From NCBI RefSeq assembly GCF_022695515.1, contig NZ_JALDPT010000024.1:22525-86524 (forward strand): DNA of 64,000 nt, written 5' to 3'. Source of the DNA: Phenylobacterium aquaticum. GTDB taxonomy: Bacteria > Pseudomonadota > Alphaproteobacteria > Caulobacterales > Caulobacteraceae. A model generated the notes under the pieces. The model saw nothing but the letters and a program-made list of their open reading frames with translations. It searched no databases and was not told where the DNA came from. A program made the position numbers and the translations under genes. Of the stretch, positions 16,912 to 25,892 are shown piece after piece (positions within the stretch are counted from its first letter, which is position 1; each line of letters starts with the position of its first letter).

Positions 16912-18195
16912 ATGTTCCGACCTGAAAACGCCCAGAGTCTCGTAGGCTTGGCGCTGATCCTCCTGGTCTGCTGGGCCCTGTCCGAGGACCGCTCCAAGTT
17001 CCCGTGGAAGCTGGCGGTCGGCGCGATCGTGCTGCAGGCGGCCCTGGTGCTGGCCCTGTTCGGGGTGCCGGCCCTGCGCGCCGGTCTCGGCGGGGTCGGC
17101 GCGGCGGTCGATGGCCTCGCCTCCAGCACCCAGGCCGGGGTGTCCTTCGTCTTCGGCTTCCTGTCGGGAACCCCGGACCAGCCCTATGCGGTGCAGAACC
17201 CGGCCGGTCTGTTCGTCTTCGCCTTCCGCGTCCTGCCCGTGATCCTGGTGGTCTGCGCGCTGGCCGCCCTGCTCTGGCACTGGAAGATCCTGAAGTGGAT
17301 CACCCAGGGCTTCGGCTTCATCTTCGAAAAGACCATGGGGCTGCGCGGCGCGCCGGCGCTGGCCACCGCCGCCACGGTGTTCATGGGCCAGATCGAGGGC
17401 CCGATCTTCATCCGCTCCTATCTCTCCAGCCTGTCGCGCTCCGAGCTGTTCCTGCTGATCGCGGTCGGCATGAGCTGCGTGTCCGGCTCGACCATGGTGG
17501 CCTATGCGACCATCCTGAAGGGCGTCCTGCCCAACGCCGCCGCCCACGTGCTCACCGCCTCGATCATCTCGGCGCCGGCGGGCGTGCTGCTGGCCCGCAT
17601 CCTGGTGCCGCGCAATCCGCGGATGGAGGACGGCAAGGATCTCGATCCCACCGCCAACAAGGTCTACGAGAGCTCGATCGACGCCCTGATCAAAGGCACC
17701 ACCGACGGCCTGCAGATCGCGCTCAATGTCGGCGCCACCCTGATCGTGTTCGTGGCCATGGTCGCCATGGTCAACGGCATCCTCGGCATGTTCCCGCAGG
17801 TCCAGGGCGCGCCCCTGTCGGTCGAGCGGATCCTCGGCGTGATCTTCGCCCCGCTCGCCTGGTCGATCGGCGTGCCCTGGCGCGACGCCCCGACGGCGGG
17901 CTCGCTGCTGGGCGTGAAGCTGGTGCTCACCGAATTCACCGCCTTCATCAAGCTGGGCGCGATCCCGGTGGGCGAACTCGGCGACCGCACCCGGGTGATC
18001 ATGACCTATGCGCTCTGCGGCTTCGCCAATATCGCCTCGGTCGGCATGAACGTCGCCGGCTACACCGTGCTTGTGCCAGAGCGCCGGGGCGAGGTGATCG
18101 GCATGGTCTGGAAGGCGATGTTCGCCGGCTTCCTGGCCACCTGCGTGACCGCCGCCGTGGTCGGGGCCATGCCCGCGGCCCTGTTCGGACAATAA
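16912..18195 (+). CDS. Concentrative nucleoside transporter (CNT/NupC family)
   Basis: 427 residues, about ten membrane segments. The core carries the family motif GQIEGPIFIRSYLSSLSRSE (the G-Q-x-E-x-P substrate site in helix region 4), SCVSGSTMVAYA, and GFANIASVG near the C-terminus. CNT proteins import nucleosides with H+ or Na+. The gene is divergent from ohr with about 140 bases between starts. A GST follows 27 bases after the stop and may share its transcript. Confidence 0.92.
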   Translation: MFRPENAQSLVGLALILLVCWALSEDRSKFPWKLAVGAIVLQAALVLALFGVPALRAGLGGVGAAVDGLASSTQAGVSFVFGFLSGTPDQPYAVQNPAGLFVFAFRVLPVILVVCALAALLWHWKILKWITQGFGFIFEKTMGLRGAPALATAATVFMGQIEGPIFIRSYLSSLSRSELFLLIAVGMSCVSGSTMVAYATILKGVLPNAAAHVLTASIISAPAGVLLARILVPRNPRMEDGKDLDPTANKVYESSIDALIKGTTDGLQIALNVGATLIVFVAMVAMVNGILGMFPQVQGAPLSVERILGVIFAPLAWSIGVPWRDAPTAGSLLGVKLVLTEFTAFIKLGAIPVGELGDRTRVIMTYALCGFANIASVGMNVAGYTVLVPERRGEVIGMVWKAMFAGFLATCVTAAVVGAMPAALFGQ

Positions 18196-18222
18196 CGACA
18201 AGGCCTCAGGGAGGGCCGCGCG

Positions 18223-18843
18223 ATGAAGCTCTATGACACCCCGCTGGCGCCCAATCCGCGCCGCGTCCGCTGGTTCATGGCTGAGAAGGGCATTGAGGAC
18301 GTCGAGATCGTCCGGCTGAACCTGATGGAGGGCACCCACAAGCAGCCCGACTATCTGGCCAAAGCCGGCCTGCCCAATGTCCCGGCGCTCGAGATGGACG
18401 ACGGGACCACCATCACCGAGAGCCTGGCGATCTGCCGCTATCTCGAGGCGCTTTATCCGGAGCCCAACCTGTTCGGCCGAGATCCCAAGGAGACCGCCCT
18501 CATCGAGATGTGGACCCGTCGCGCCGAGATGCTGGTCGCCACGCCCCTGATGATCGCCGTTCGCCATCTGCACCCGGCCATGGCCGCCCTGGAGCAGCAG
18601 GCGCCGGAGGTGGGCGAGCATAACAAGACCGGCGCGCTCAAGGCGCTGAAGGTCCTGGACCGGCGTCTGGGCGAAAGCGAATGGCTGGCCGGCGACCGCC
18701 TGACCATCGCCGACATCGTGGCCTTCATCGGCATCGACTTCACCCGGATGATCAAGCTGGTGATCCCGGAGGAGCTGAAGAACGTCCACCGCTGGGCCGA
18801 GGCCATGCGGGCGCGGCCTGCGGCCAAGGCGGGGATGAAGTAG
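18223..18843 (+). CDS. Glutathione S-transferase family protein
   Basis: 206 residues. An N-terminal thioredoxin-like half (LYDTPLAPNPRRVRWFMAEKGI, then NVPALEMDDGTTITESLAICRYLE, with the cis-Pro and the glutathione-binding E-S pair) is followed by an all-helical C-terminal half containing LTIADIVAF. Substrate and class cannot be named. It is 27 bases downstream of the nucleoside transporter; GGGAGG lies just before the ATG. Confidence 0.87.
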   Translation: MKLYDTPLAPNPRRVRWFMAEKGIEDVEIVRLNLMEGTHKQPDYLAKAGLPNVPALEMDDGTTITESLAICRYLEALYPEPNLFGRDPKETALIEMWTRRAEMLVATPLMIAVRHLHPAMAALEQQAPEVGEHNKTGALKALKVLDRRLGESEWLAGDRLTIADIVAFIGIDFTRMIKLVIPEELKNVHRWAEAMRARPAAKAGMK

Positions 18844-18847
18844 GGGG

Positions 18848-19426
18848 CTAGTCCCGCGCGACGCTCGCCTCGACCCGCCGGTCCGGGATCAGCCACATCA
18901 GGGCGACGGCCAGGTAGAGCAGGCCGGCGACGGCGGTGTTGACGAACGAGAGCCCCACGCCCGCCAGATAGAGGAAGGGCGACAGGGCGCCCTTGAGGTC
19001 ACGGCCGAGCGCCCGGCGCAGGGCCGAGTCCGGGCCCTGGGCGTTGATGATGGTCCGCTGCATGATCACCCAGGCCACGGCCGGCGCCAGCAGCGACAGG
19101 CCGTAGACCGCGGTCGGCACGGGGGCGAAGTGGTTCTCGCCCATCCAGGCCGTGGTGAAGGGCACGAGGGACAGCCAGAACAGCAGGTGCATGTTGGCCC
19201 ACAGCACCGCCCCGTTCACCACCGGCACCAGGTGGAAGAAATGGTGGTGGTTGTTCCAGTAGATGGCCACGTACAGGAAGCTCAGCACATAGCTCATGAA
19301 CACCGGCAGGAGCTCGGCCAGGTTGCTCAGCTCGACCCCGTGCGGCGGCCGCAGCTCCAGCACCATGATCGTCACGATGATGGCCAGCACCCCGTCCGTG
19401 AACGCCGTCAACCGCTCGCGACCCAC
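18848..19426 (-). CDS. TMEM175-family (DUF1211) putative potassium channel
   Basis: 192 residues, six membrane segments. The first helix carries RLTAFTDGVLAI, matching the R-x-x-x-F-S/T-D-G-V-x-A-I signature of TMEM175, which lines the pore in bacterial and lysosomal K+ channels. Later segments include NNHHHFFHLV and WANMHLLFWLSLVPF, also family hallmarks. The start is a GTG at 19426 with AGGAGA just upstream. One six-helix unit is encoded, as is usual for bacterial members, which assemble as tetramers. Confidence 0.88.
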   Translation of the reverse strand: MGRERLTAFTDGVLAIIVTIMVLELRPPHGVELSNLAELLPVFMSYVLSFLYVAIYWNNHHHFFHLVPVVNGAVLWANMHLLFWLSLVPFTTAWMGENHFAPVPTAVYGLSLLAPAVAWVIMQRTIINAQGPDSALRRALGRDLKGALSPFLYLAGVGLSFVNTAVAGLLYLAVALMWLIPDRRVEASVARD

Positions 19427-19485
19427 TGATCTCTCCTGTTCAGTTCACCCAGCGTGCCGGGGCCACGGTGCGGGCGCAACCGGAA

Positions 19486-20432
19486 CTATGGCGTGTCGAG
19501 CTTGTCGTTCTCGGCCGAGATGTCCGCCGGCGATCGGGGAAGCTGTCCCAGGGCAGCTCCTTGTGCAGGGTGACCGCCCAGCGGCTCAGCCACTCGTCGC
19601 CGTCGGGATTTCCGCGCGTGTCGACGATCTTGTAGGCCGGGTCGGCCATGGCCTCGGCCAGGGGCTCGGGACGCAGGTGATTGCGCTTCAGGATCCTGGC
19701 CAGGTCGCCGACCGTGTCGGCGTTCAGCCGAGTCGCGTGCAGCAGGAACACATAGTCCGGCCTGCGGCCCAGCAGCTCCAGCCCCGCCTGGCGGTACCAC
19801 TGCACGCACTTCTCGGTATAGGTTAGATAGGTCTGCTTGACCTTCGCGGCCTTGGCCCTGTCGTGGCGCAGGATGGCGTCGTCATAGACGAGCGCGAACA
19901 TCCAGTCGGAGTTCTCCATGGTCACCGGCGCGACCTTGTAGCCGTGGGCGGCCAGCCAGTCCTCGAAGGTCTTGCGGGCCTCCGCCGTGGTCCCCGTCTC
20001 GAGATAGGGATGGCGGAACCAGACCGGGGTCTCGCCCTTGGCCGCCAGGATCGGGCGCAGCACCGCATCGGCCGCGGCCACGTCGGCGATGTAGTCGGCG
20101 ACCGGGGTCTTGTTCAGGCTCTCATGGGAATTGGTGTGGTTGCCCAGCACCACGCCGGCGTCGCGCCACTTGACCACCATGGCGGTGCGGGCGGCGTGCT
20201 GGTCGCCCTCCAGCCGATCGCCGATGACAAAGCCCGTGGCGTGGAAATGATGACGCCGGATGCCGCGCAGCAGCCGGTTGGTGGTCAGATCCGCATAGGC
20301 GACGGAGTCGGTGAGGGCGAAGCCCGGCAGGTCGTCATAGGTCAGGGCCACGCCCTCGGCATGGGCGGCCTGGCTGAGGCCGGCCGCGGCCATCACGCCG
20401 GCCAGGAGAAGGGTCCAGAATCTGCGGCGCAT
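19486..20432 (-). CDS. Secreted polysaccharide deacetylase (NodB fold), frameshifted near its C-terminus as sequenced
   Basis: Signal peptide (about 1-25), then the NodB motifs: TYDDLPG with the metal/base Asp, HTNSHESL with the H-x3-H metal pair, and RHPYLETG. The family removes N- or O-acetyl groups from polysaccharides. After KELPWDSFPD the first frame runs on for a poor Arg/Ser-rich tail to 19440. A one-base shift near 19532 gives instead PADISAENDKLDTP and a stop at 19486, which is a more natural ending and would read SFPDPPADI with one added C/G. Restored length is about 316 residues. Export to the periplasm is expected. Confidence 0.83.
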
Positions 20433-20514
20433 GGGGGACTCAGATGCGGGGAGGGCGCGTGGATTTCGAGAAGTCTTCGCAGAGCCGGCGGCGTCACGCC
20501 ACCCCTGGATGAGC

Positions 20515-21513
20515 TCAGCCGGGCTTGATCAGCTCCAGCGACCGGATGCGGCTCGGAAGGTCCGGTCCGACCGCCATGACGAACAGTTCGTCGACCCCTT
20601 CGCGCTCGGCCTTGGCCGCCAGTTCGGCGCGGACATAGCTGGCCTCTCCGACGACGCCGCGGGCCATGACCATGGGCATCAAGGGGCTGTCGGCGTGCTC
20701 GGCCAGGAAGGCCTGGGCTTCGGGGATCGAGCGGAACCGGCGGCGCTGGTTCATCAGCATGGAGAGATTGCCGGCCCGCAGCGGCGCGGCCAGGCGCTGG
20801 GCCTCCGCATCGGTCTCGGCGGCGAGCGCGATGGTCGCGACGGCCGCGTAGGCCTTGTCGCGGAAGGCTGAGGGCTCGAACGCCTTGCGATAGGCGGCCA
20901 CGGCCGGCGCGCCATTGGTCTGGGCGATGAACTCGGCGAACACCATGCCCACCCCGGTCTTGCCCGCGAACACCCCGCTGTCGGGCGAGGAGCAGAGCAG
21001 GAACAGGTCCGGGTGACTGGGCCCGGCCGGATTGGCGTGAATCTCGCGGGCCGGGTGGGCGTCGGTGATCGGCTCGACGCCCGCGGCGTCCAGCAGCCAG
21101 GCGTTCAACAGGGCGAAATAGTGCGGGAAGGCCTCCGAGCCCGAGGTGCGCAGCGCCGCCCCCGTGCGCCCGTCGGTGCCGAGCGCCCGGCCGACGCCCA
21201 GGTCGATGCGGCCGGGGGCCAGCGCCTCCAGCTCCATGAACACCTCGGCCACCTTCAGCGGCGAGTAGTTCACCAGCATGACCCCGCCCGAACCCAGCCG
21301 GATGGTCGAGGTCTGCTGCGTCAGGGCCGCGATCAGGATCTCCGGGGCGGGCGAGCCGAGCGTGCCGATATTGTGGTGCTCGGCCACCCAGAACCGGTGA
21401 TAGCCCAGCCGCTCGGCCGCCTTAGCCACCTGGATGGTGTCGCGCACCGCCTGCGCCTGACTGTCGTCGCCGCTCACCGGCGACAGGTCGAGGACGGAGA
21501 GGGTGGCGGTCAT
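20515..21513 (-). CDS. LLM-class flavin-dependent oxidoreductase (luciferase-like)
   Basis: 332 residues from the ATG at 21513. It belongs to the bacterial luciferase-like TIM barrels that use FMNH2/F420: LSVLDLSPVSGDDSQAQAV at the start, RFWVAEHHNIGTLGSPAPEI, and RIDLGVGRALGTDGRTG, as in the CmlK/YhbW-like group MsnO8. The substrate is unknown. The thioesterase gene ends 5 bases before it on the same strand, so the two are co-transcribed. Confidence 0.88.
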   Translation of the reverse strand: MTATLSVLDLSPVSGDDSQAQAVRDTIQVAKAAERLGYHRFWVAEHHNIGTLGSPAPEILIAALTQQTSTIRLGSGGVMLVNYSPLKVAEVFMELEALAPGRIDLGVGRALGTDGRTGAALRTSGSEAFPHYFALLNAWLLDAAGVEPITDAHPAREIHANPAGPSHPDLFLLCSSPDSGVFAGKTGVGMVFAEFIAQTNGAPAVAAYRKAFEPSAFRDKAYAAVATIALAAETDAEAQRLAAPLRAGNLSMLMNQRRRFRSIPEAQAFLAEHADSPLMPMVMARGVVGEASYVRAELAAKAEREGVDELFVMAVGPDLPSRIRSLELIKPG

Positions 21514-21518
21514 GGGCG

Positions 21519-21980
21519 TCAGGTCCTGGGCCGGGTCTTCTTGATGACGGCCGAGAAGCTCATCACCGGGGCGCCTGATGTGGTGATCAGGCCGCGCAGG
21601 AACACCATGGAGCGCGCGTTTTTCACGACCTCGCCCTTGCACTCGACCAGGGCGCCCAGGGGCGCGGAGCCCACGAACTCGCCGTTGAAGGTCGCCGTGA
21701 CGCTATGGACGCCCTCCAGGCAATCGCGGGCGATCACGAACAGGCAGTAGTCGGCGAAGGTCATGATGCAGCCGCCGTGCATGAAGCCGCCGCCGTTCAT
21801 GTGCTTCTTCTCGGCCCGGAAGGCGCAGCGCGGCGTCCCGTCGGGATCCATCTTGAAATAGAACGGCCCGGCGTGATCCTCGAAGGGATCGCCGCCGACA
21901 TATTGCAGCCAGTCGGCCCACTCGCCCTCGCCCGGGATCGGCGGGCCCCAGCCCGTGCTCTCTTCTTCGCCGCCGTCCAT
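21519..21980 (-). CDS. PaaI-type hotdog thioesterase
   Basis: 153 residues. A single hotdog domain with the HGGCIMTFADYCLF motif (the H-G-G and acidic residue of the 4HBT/PaaI group) and a typical SVTATFNGEFVGSAPLGALVECKGEV strand region, described here in two parts. It probably hydrolyses an acyl- or aryl-CoA. It is first in a two-gene unit with the flavin oxidoreductase and divergent from an acyl-CoA dehydrogenase 146 bases away, which suggests shared acyl-CoA metabolism. Confidence 0.85.
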   Translation of the reverse strand: MDGGEEESTGWGPPIPGEGEWADWLQYVGGDPFEDHAGPFYFKMDPDGTPRCAFRAEKKHMNGGGFMHGGCIMTFADYCLFVIARDCLEGVHSVTATFNGEFVGSAPLGALVECKGEVVKNARSMVFLRGLITTSGAPVMSFSAVIKKTRPRT

Positions 21981-22126
21981 GCCATCCCCCGAAAAAGAAC
22001 CGCGCCCAGGGTTTGCCCGGCGCGCGTCCAGTCACTAGTTTGCACGCGACCTAAGTGGCGGGGCGGGATCGTGCAAGCTCCCAGGTCTCCGCCGCCTCCG
22101 ACATCCGCGACCTTGAGAACCCCAAA

Positions 22127-23275
22127 ATGGCCCTAGACCTCGAAACCCGCGACCAGCTGATCGACACCGTGCGCCGGTTCGTGACCGAACGCCTGCGCCC
22201 GCTGGAGGCCCAGGTCTCGGAAACCGACACCATGCCGCCCGAGGTCATCGAGGAAATGAAGGCGCTCGGCCTGTTCGGCCTGTCCATCCCCGAGGAATTC
22301 GGGGGCATGGACCTGACCATGGAGGAGGAATGCCTGGTCGCGGTGGAGCTCGGCCGCACCAGCCCGGCCTTCCGCTCGGCCTTCGGCACCAATGTCGGCA
22401 TCGGCGCGCAAGGGCTCGTGATGTTCGGGACCGACGAGCAGAAGGCCAAGTACCTGCCCGGCATCGCGTCGGGCGAGATCATCACCTCCTTCGCGCTCAC
22501 CGAGCCGGAGGCCGGGTCGGACTCGGCAAATGTCCAGGTCCGCGCCGTGCTGGACGGCGATCACTATGTGCTCAACGGCTCCAAGCGCTACATCACCAAC
22601 GCCAACAAGGCCCACCTGTTCACGGTGATGGTCCGCACCGACGCGTCCAAGCCCGGCGCCGGCGGCGTCTCGGCCCTGCTGGTCGAGCGGAACCTGCCCG
22701 GCCTGTCGGTCGGCAAGCCCGAGAAGAAGATGGGCCAGCAGGGCGCCCACATCTGCGACGTCAATTTCGACAACGTGCGGGTGCCGGTGGGAAACCGTCT
22801 GGGCCGGGAGGGCGAGGGCTTCAAGGTCGCCATGCAGGTCCTCGACCGCGGCCGCCTGCACATCTCCGCCGTCTGCATCGGGGTGGCCGAGCGGCTGATC
22901 GCCGACAGCGTCGCCTACGCCTCCGAGCGCAAGCAGTTCGGCCAGGCGATCAGCCAGTTCCAGCTGGTCCAGGGCATGATCGCCGACTGCAAGACCGAGG
23001 CGCTGGCCGCCAAGGCGCTCACCTTCGAGACCGCCCGCAAGCGCGACGCCGGCCAGAGCGTGACCATGGAGGCCGCGGCCTCCAAGTACTTCGCCTCGGA
23101 AATGGTCGGCCGGGTGGCCGACAAGGCCGTGCAGATCTTCGGCGGCGCCGGCTACATCGCCGACTACGGGATCGAGCGCTTCTATCGCGACGTCCGCATC
23201 TTCCGGATCTATGAGGGCACCAGCCAGATCCAGCAGGTGGTGATCGCCCGCGAAACCCTGAAGCGGGGCGGCTGA
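22127..23275 (+). CDS. Acyl-CoA dehydrogenase
   Basis: 382 residues from the ATG at 22127 (an in-frame frame extends upstream to 22055 without family sequence). FAD enzyme of beta-oxidation or related routes: SFALTEPEAGSDSANVQ is the FAD/substrate signature, ERKQFGQAISQFQLVQ and QIFGGAGYIADYGIERFYRD the C-terminal signatures. The residue at the usual catalytic base position is in IYEGTSQIQ (Glu). Followed after 2 bases by the DUF3253 gene, so it heads a four- or five-gene operon. Confidence 0.94.
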   Translation: MALDLETRDQLIDTVRRFVTERLRPLEAQVSETDTMPPEVIEEMKALGLFGLSIPEEFGGMDLTMEEECLVAVELGRTSPAFRSAFGTNVGIGAQGLVMFGTDEQKAKYLPGIASGEIITSFALTEPEAGSDSANVQVRAVLDGDHYVLNGSKRYITNANKAHLFTVMVRTDASKPGAGGVSALLVERNLPGLSVGKPEKKMGQQGAHICDVNFDNVRVPVGNRLGREGEGFKVAMQVLDRGRLHISAVCIGVAERLIADSVAYASERKQFGQAISQFQLVQGMIADCKTEALAAKALTFETARKRDAGQSVTMEAAASKYFASEMVGRVADKAVQIFGGAGYIADYGIERFYRDVRIFRIYEGTSQIQQVVIARETLKRGG

Positions 23276-23277
23276 GC

Positions 23278-23574
23278 ATGTCCGTCGACATGGAGGCCGT
23301 CATCCTCGAGGTGCTCGGCAAACTGGCCCCCGGCAAGTCCGCCTCCTCGGAGGAGGTGGCGCGCGCCGCCGATCCCGAGCGCTGGCGCAAGCTGACCGGC
23401 CACGTCCGCAACACGGCCCGGGGCCTCGCCCGCCGCGGCGCGATCGTGGTCACCCGGCACGGCAAGCCCGCCGATCCCGAGACGTTCAAGGGCGTCTATC
23501 GCCTGCGCCTGCCCACCGACGCCGAGCGCGCCGCGGGCCCCATCCTGTCCGCCCCGGAAGGAGACTCCGAATGA
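23278..23574 (+). CDS. DUF3253 protein (small winged-helix-like)
   Basis: 98 residues. The pattern SSEEVARAADPERWRKLTGH followed by VRNTARGLARRGAIVVTRHGKP matches DUF3253, whose function is not known; the fold looks like a small winged helix. It starts 2 bases after the acyl-CoA dehydrogenase and overlaps the following GST by ATGA, so translation of all three is probably coupled. Confidence 0.8.
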   Translation: MSVDMEAVILEVLGKLAPGKSASSEEVARAADPERWRKLTGHVRNTARGLARRGAIVVTRHGKPADPETFKGVYRLRLPTDAERAAGPILSAPEGDSE

Positions 23575-24212
23575 TTGTCTATGGCTCGTCGATGTCGCCC
23601 TATGTCCGCAAGACCCTCGCCTTCGCGGCCGAGAAGGGGCTTGAGGTCGAGCTGCAGCAGGCCGGCTTCGGCGGCGGCCCGCCGGAGTTCAAGCTGGCCA
23701 GCCCGTTCGGCAAGATGCCCGGCTTCAAGGATGGCGATTTCCTGATCTCCGACTCCACCGCCATCATCACCTATCTCGAGGCGCTGAAGCCGGATCCGAA
23801 CCTGATCCCGACCGAGCCCAGGGCCCGGGCCCGGACCATCTGGTACGAGGAGTTCGCCGACACCATCATCGGCGCCTGCGTCGGCAAGGTGTTCTTCAAC
23901 CGCGTGGTCGCGCCCAAGTTCATGAAGCGCGAGGGCGACCAGAAGGCCATCGAGGAAGGGGTCAGCGTCGATTTCCCCAAGCTGGTCGACTATCTGGAGA
24001 CCGTGGCCCCGGCCTCCGGCTTCCTGATCGAGGACCGCATCACCCTTGCCGACATCGCCGTCGCCAGCCCGTTCGCCAACCTCGCCCATGCCGGCTGCCC
24101 GATCGACGCGGCGACCCATCCCAAGGCGGCGGCCTATGTCGCCGGCATCCTGGCGCGCCCGTCCTACGCCGGCTGGGTCGCCAAGGAAAAGGCGATGCTG
24201 GGCGCAGCCTAG
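23571..24212 (+). CDS. Glutathione S-transferase family protein
   Basis: 213 residues. Thioredoxin-like N-terminal domain (YGSSMSPYVRKTLAFAAEKGL, with Ser at the catalytic position, then FGKMPGFKDGDFLISDSTAIITYLE) and helical C-terminal domain (ITLADIAVASPFANL). Overlaps DUF3253 by ATGA; GGAGACTCCGA is its ribosome-binding region. Substrate unknown. Confidence 0.87.
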   Translation: MIVYGSSMSPYVRKTLAFAAEKGLEVELQQAGFGGGPPEFKLASPFGKMPGFKDGDFLISDSTAIITYLEALKPDPNLIPTEPRARARTIWYEEFADTIIGACVGKVFFNRVVAPKFMKREGDQKAIEEGVSVDFPKLVDYLETVAPASGFLIEDRITLADIAVASPFANLAHAGCPIDAATHPKAAAYVAGILARPSYAGWVAKEKAMLGAA

Positions 24213-24225
24213 ATTTCGGACGGCG

Positions 24226-24810
24226 ATGTCTCTCGACGCGATCCTGAGCGACATCGCCGCCTGCCGCGCCTGCGCGGGCGAACTGGCCCACACGCCCAGG
24301 CCGGTGGTGATGGTGGCCCCTGAGACCCGCCTCCTGATCTGCGGCCAGGCGCCGGGCCAGCGGGTGCATGAAAGCGGTCTGCCCTTCACCGATCCGTCCG
24401 GCGACCGGCTGCGGTCCTGGATGGGCGTGGACGCCGAGACCTTCTATGGCCGGCCCGAGATCGGGGTCGCGGCCATGGCCTTCTGTTATCCAGGGACCAA
24501 TCCCAAGGGCGGGGACTATCCGCCGCCGCCCCGTTGCGCGGCCCTGTGGCGCCAGCCCCTGCTGGCCGCCCTGCCCGGGGTCGAGCTCACCCTGCTGGTC
24601 GGCGGCTACGCCCAGGCCTGGGCGCTCGGCGATCGGGCCAAGGCCAATATGACCGAGACGGTGCGGGCCTGGCGGGATTACCTGCCGCGCTACCTGCCCA
24701 TGCCGCATCCGTCCTGGCGAAACACCGGCTGGCTGAAGCGGAACCCCTGGTTCGAGGCCGAGGTTACGCCCTATCTTCGCCAGACCGTGAAGACCATCCT
24801 GAGCTCGTGA
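24226..24810 (+). CDS. Uracil-DNA glycosylase family protein with Fe-S cysteine set (family 4/5-like)
   Basis: 194 residues from the ATG at 24226. CGQAPGQRVHESGLPF followed by DPSGDRLRSWMG is the active-site region of the family 4/5 enzymes, and MPHPSWRN near the end carries the catalytic-loop His. Four cysteines at 13, 16, 87 and 104 have the C-x2-C and C-x16-C spacing that binds a 4Fe-4S cluster in Thermus-type UDG. Such enzymes excise uracil from DNA. The gene starts 13 bases after the GST and its TGA overlaps the next GTG. Confidence 0.86.
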   Translation: MSLDAILSDIAACRACAGELAHTPRPVVMVAPETRLLICGQAPGQRVHESGLPFTDPSGDRLRSWMGVDAETFYGRPEIGVAAMAFCYPGTNPKGGDYPPPPRCAALWRQPLLAALPGVELTLLVGGYAQAWALGDRAKANMTETVRAWRDYLPRYLPMPHPSWRNTGWLKRNPWFEAEVTPYLRQTVKTILSS

Positions 24811-25838
24811 AGCGCCTCCTTGTCATCCTGTCCGCCCTGCTGCTCACCGCCTGCACCCCGCTTGTGGTCCAGCAGGCGGGGCGACCCGACGTGACCTTCC
24901 AGGGACCCCGGCTGGGATCGGACGCCTTTGTCAGTTTCGACGGGACGCGGCTGGGCCTCACCACCTGGGCGGCGAAGGCCGGCGAGCCCTGGGCCGTGGT
25001 GATCGGGGTGCACGGCATGAACGACTACGCCAACGCCTTCCACCTCGCCGCGCCCTGGTGGGCCGAGCAGGGGGTGACGACCTACGCCTATGACCAGCGC
25101 GGCTTCGGCCGCTCGCCCGACCGCGGCGTCTGGGGCGGCGACGACCTGATGACCGAGGACCTGCGCACCATCGTGGCGCTGGCCAAGGCCCGGCACCCGA
25201 ACGCGGTGATCGTGGTGGCCGGCGAGTCCATGGGCGGAGCGGTGACCATCGAGGCCTTCGCCTCGGACCGGCCGCCCGCCGCCGACCGGGTGGTGCTGCT
25301 GTCGCCGGCCGTCTGGGGCTGGTCGAACCAGCCTCTGCCCTACAAGACCACCCTGTGGTTCGCCGCCCGCCTGACGGGGCCGCATGTCTATGAGCCGCCG
25401 GAATGGCTGACCAAGCGGGTGTTCCCCACCAACAATCGCGACGAGCTGATCGCCATGGGCAAGGACCCCCTGATGATCTGGGGCGCGCGGTCCGACACCC
25501 TCTACGGCCTTGTGGCGATGATGGAGCGGGCCTGGCGCGAGGCCGGCGCGGTCAAGGTCCCGGTCCTCTATCTCTATGGCGCCCACGACCAGATCATTCC
25601 CAAGCGCCCGGCCTTCCAGGCGGCGCACAGGCTCAAGCCCGGCGACCGCACGGCCTATTACGCCGAGGGCTGGCACCTGATGACCCGCGACCGCCAGGGC
25701 CCCAAGGTCTGGGCCGACATCCTCAGCTATGTCAGGGATCCCGCCGCGCCCTTGCCCTCGAACCCGCCGCCGATTCCGCCGCCGGAGACCCTGGATCACC
25801 TGATCCATCACGACGGAAGCCGCGACGCGGGCTTGTGA
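24807..25838 (+). CDS. Lipoprotein alpha/beta hydrolase, monoacylglycerol-lipase-like
   Basis: 343 residues from a GTG at 24807 that overlaps the preceding TGA (GTGA). The N-terminus is a lipoprotein signal with lipobox LLTAC (Cys16 or so). The body is an alpha/beta hydrolase: IGVHGMNDYANAF oxyanion loop, YDQRGFGRSPDRG, nucleophile elbow AGESMGGAVT, acid in YGAHDQIIP and His in GWHLMTRD. The fold type (Hydrolase_4/S33) fits lysophospholipase or monoglyceride lipase. It is membrane-anchored in the cell envelope. A Pro-rich tail follows the domain. Confidence 0.86.
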   Translation: MKRLLVILSALLLTACTPLVVQQAGRPDVTFQGPRLGSDAFVSFDGTRLGLTTWAAKAGEPWAVVIGVHGMNDYANAFHLAAPWWAEQGVTTYAYDQRGFGRSPDRGVWGGDDLMTEDLRTIVALAKARHPNAVIVVAGESMGGAVTIEAFASDRPPAADRVVLLSPAVWGWSNQPLPYKTTLWFAARLTGPHVYEPPEWLTKRVFPTNNRDELIAMGKDPLMIWGARSDTLYGLVAMMERAWREAGAVKVPVLYLYGAHDQIIPKRPAFQAAHRLKPGDRTAYYAEGWHLMTRDRQGPKVWADILSYVRDPAAPLPSNPPPIPPPETLDHLIHHDGSRDAGL

Positions 25839-25892
25839 AGCCGCCCGCTCGGGCGTAGAGGCGGGCAAACCGTTCCCTCATCCGAGCGTTTC

